The notes under the pieces are model-generated. The model saw only the letters and a list, made by a program, of their open reading frames with translations, was not told where the DNA came from and searched no databases. Below, piece after piece: positions 63,230 through 64,000 of a stretch of DNA of 64,000 nucleotides (position 1 is its first letter; the number at the start of each line of letters is the position of its first letter). The stretch comes from Dryocola boscaweniae (lineage in GTDB: Bacteria; Pseudomonadota; Gammaproteobacteria; Enterobacterales; Enterobacteriaceae): positions 124,001-188,000 of the forward strand of contig NZ_JALHAP010000081.1 in the NCBI RefSeq assembly GCF_025215095.1. The letters run 5' to 3'. Both the position numbers and the translations under genes were made by a program.

Positions 63230-64000
63230 TTATTCCTTCTCTTGATTTAGCATGGCGATGATTTCAGGGGGATACATTTTTATAAGGTCGGCAAAATTTT
63301 TGCCGATGCTCTCTTCGGCATATCGCAGCACCGGAACCAGCGGGCTGCTGGGTTCCGTCATGGCGAACCAGCTACGAACCTCCTGCAAACGCTGCAGCGC
63401 ATCCGCGCGGCTACCAATGCCGCGCTGCGTTTCCGGCACGTTGCAAAGGGGGACGGGCGCCATCACGATACTGGCGGAATCAACTGTTGCAGGCGCTGCG
63501 TCAACAGCAGGCAGACTGATTTCTTCTCCGGCCCGATCGGCGGGAGCATTGTGAAGCGGCGCGTTAGCGACGGGAGGCAGAGTGCCGAACTCGCTGGAGA
63601 AAAGGCCCAACAGGCTATCCAGTACGCTAAGCTCGGGTGCTTCGTGAACCAACGCCTGACGGAGCGTTTTCTTTATTTCCTGTAGAAAATGGCGCGCCTG
63701 GGTAAGCGGGGCTATGTCGTCCCGGGCGTTGAGATGCCATTCATGCAGCAGTGCCGCAACGGCCGCCTCCGAAAGCGCTCCTTCTTCACGCGGGACAACG
63801 TGCGCCTTTTCAAACTCCTTCAGGGTTATCTGCAATCCCGATGCTTTGGGAAGCGGCTGGTTACGCAGGTCGGCCAGCAGGCCATTCGCGTCTTCCAGTT
63901 CGGCAAACGCGTTAGCGCGCAGCATGGGGGTAAACTCCCCTTCATCAAGAAGCTGAGGATGCAGGTCGTTCGGCCAGGCGTGTAATAAAGCATGAAGAGC
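63230..64000 (-). CDS. tssA: TssA/ImpA-family T6SS protein (5' end outside window)
   Basis: Reading frame is open to the window edge (codons ALHALLHAWPNDLHPQLL lie upstream of the Met at 63925), so about 256 residues of a longer protein are seen. The ImpA_N core is visible around MLRANAFAELEDANGLLADL and LTQARHFLQEI. The C-terminal part has the TssA pattern RADALQRLQEVRSWF-x-TEPSSPLVPVLRYAEE. TssA caps and coordinates assembly of the T6SS baseplate, tail tube and sheath. It is the most upstream gene seen of this operon; the rest of the T6SS cluster presumably lies beyond 64000. Confidence 0.82.
   Translation of the reverse strand, partial: ALHALLHAWPNDLHPQLLDEGEFTPMLRANAFAELEDANGLLADLRNQPLPKASGLQITLKEFEKAHVVPREEGALSEAAVAALLHEWHLNARDDIAPLTQARHFLQEIKKTLRQALVHEAPELSVLDSLLGLFSSEFGTLPPVANAPLHNAPADRAGEEISLPAVDAAPATVDSASIVMAPVPLCNVPETQRGIGSRADALQRLQEVRSWFAMTEPSSPLVPVLRYAEESIGKNFADLIKMYPPEIIAMLNQEKE

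Overview
The window is chromosomal DNA from a member of the Enterobacteriaceae. Gene content and order follow the E. coli/Salmonella bcs–yhj and gor–pit segments very closely: bcsC, pdeK, dctA, yhjJ, kdgK, pdeH, yhjG, yhjE, yhjD and yhjC on the left, then gor, rlmJ, prlC, rsmJ, uspA, uspB, pitA and yhiN on the right. Many proteins match E. coli lengths exactly or nearly so. The genus cannot be fixed from the sequence; the T6SS genes after yhiN and the Bap locus argue against E. coli K-12 itself.

Layout. 1–16 kb is conserved core: the end of cellulose export (bcsC), two EAL phosphodiesterase genes (pdeK, pdeH), dicarboxylate uptake, KDG kinase with a clear KdgR-type operator, an AsmA-like protein, an MFS carrier, a YihY-family membrane protein and a LysR regulator. 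16–21 kb is accessory: an SDR oxidoreductase divergent from yhjC, a YgiW/YdeI-type periplasmic protein, an internally deleted cupin remnant, a divergent yjiS/yjiR-like pair, and a membrane protein of probable STY4199/HEPN type. 21.0–22.5 kb is AT-rich and has no convincing gene.

22.5–47.5 kb is the centre of interest: a Bap/SiiE-class giant adhesin locus. Two small regulators and a periplasmic OmpA-domain protein lead into a 15.4-kb adhesin gene (about 5,120 aa). A strong UUCG hairpin terminator follows, then a dedicated type I secretion system (TolC-like, ABC and HlyD-like genes). Next come a small membrane protein and an oppositely oriented ToxR/ToxS-like pair of membrane regulators. The adhesin has a Bap-type N-terminal domain, about 30 Ig-like domains in higher-order cassettes, two copies of a 14-repeat beta-propeller-like module, and a short RTX C-terminus. 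The locus sits between yhjC and gor, where E. coli K-12 carries its acid-fitness island.

47.9–58.5 kb returns to core genes, with a CcmA-like bactofilin gene between gor and rlmJ that appears to have two translation starts. 58.5–64 kb is the end of a minus-strand type VI secretion operon: tssA (running off the window), an orphan fimbrial adhesin-like gene, a GlcNAc-transferase-family glycosyltransferase, an OmpA-family cell-wall anchor with a DotU-like N-terminus, and a DcrB/Eag-type chaperone. Several inverted REP-like repeats lie between convergent or adjacent core genes.

Functionally, much of the window concerns surface attachment and its control: cellulose export, c-di-GMP hydrolysis (one enzyme under a textbook FliA flagellar promoter), a giant adhesin with several candidate local regulators, and contact-dependent secretion combined with adhesin and glycosylation genes.
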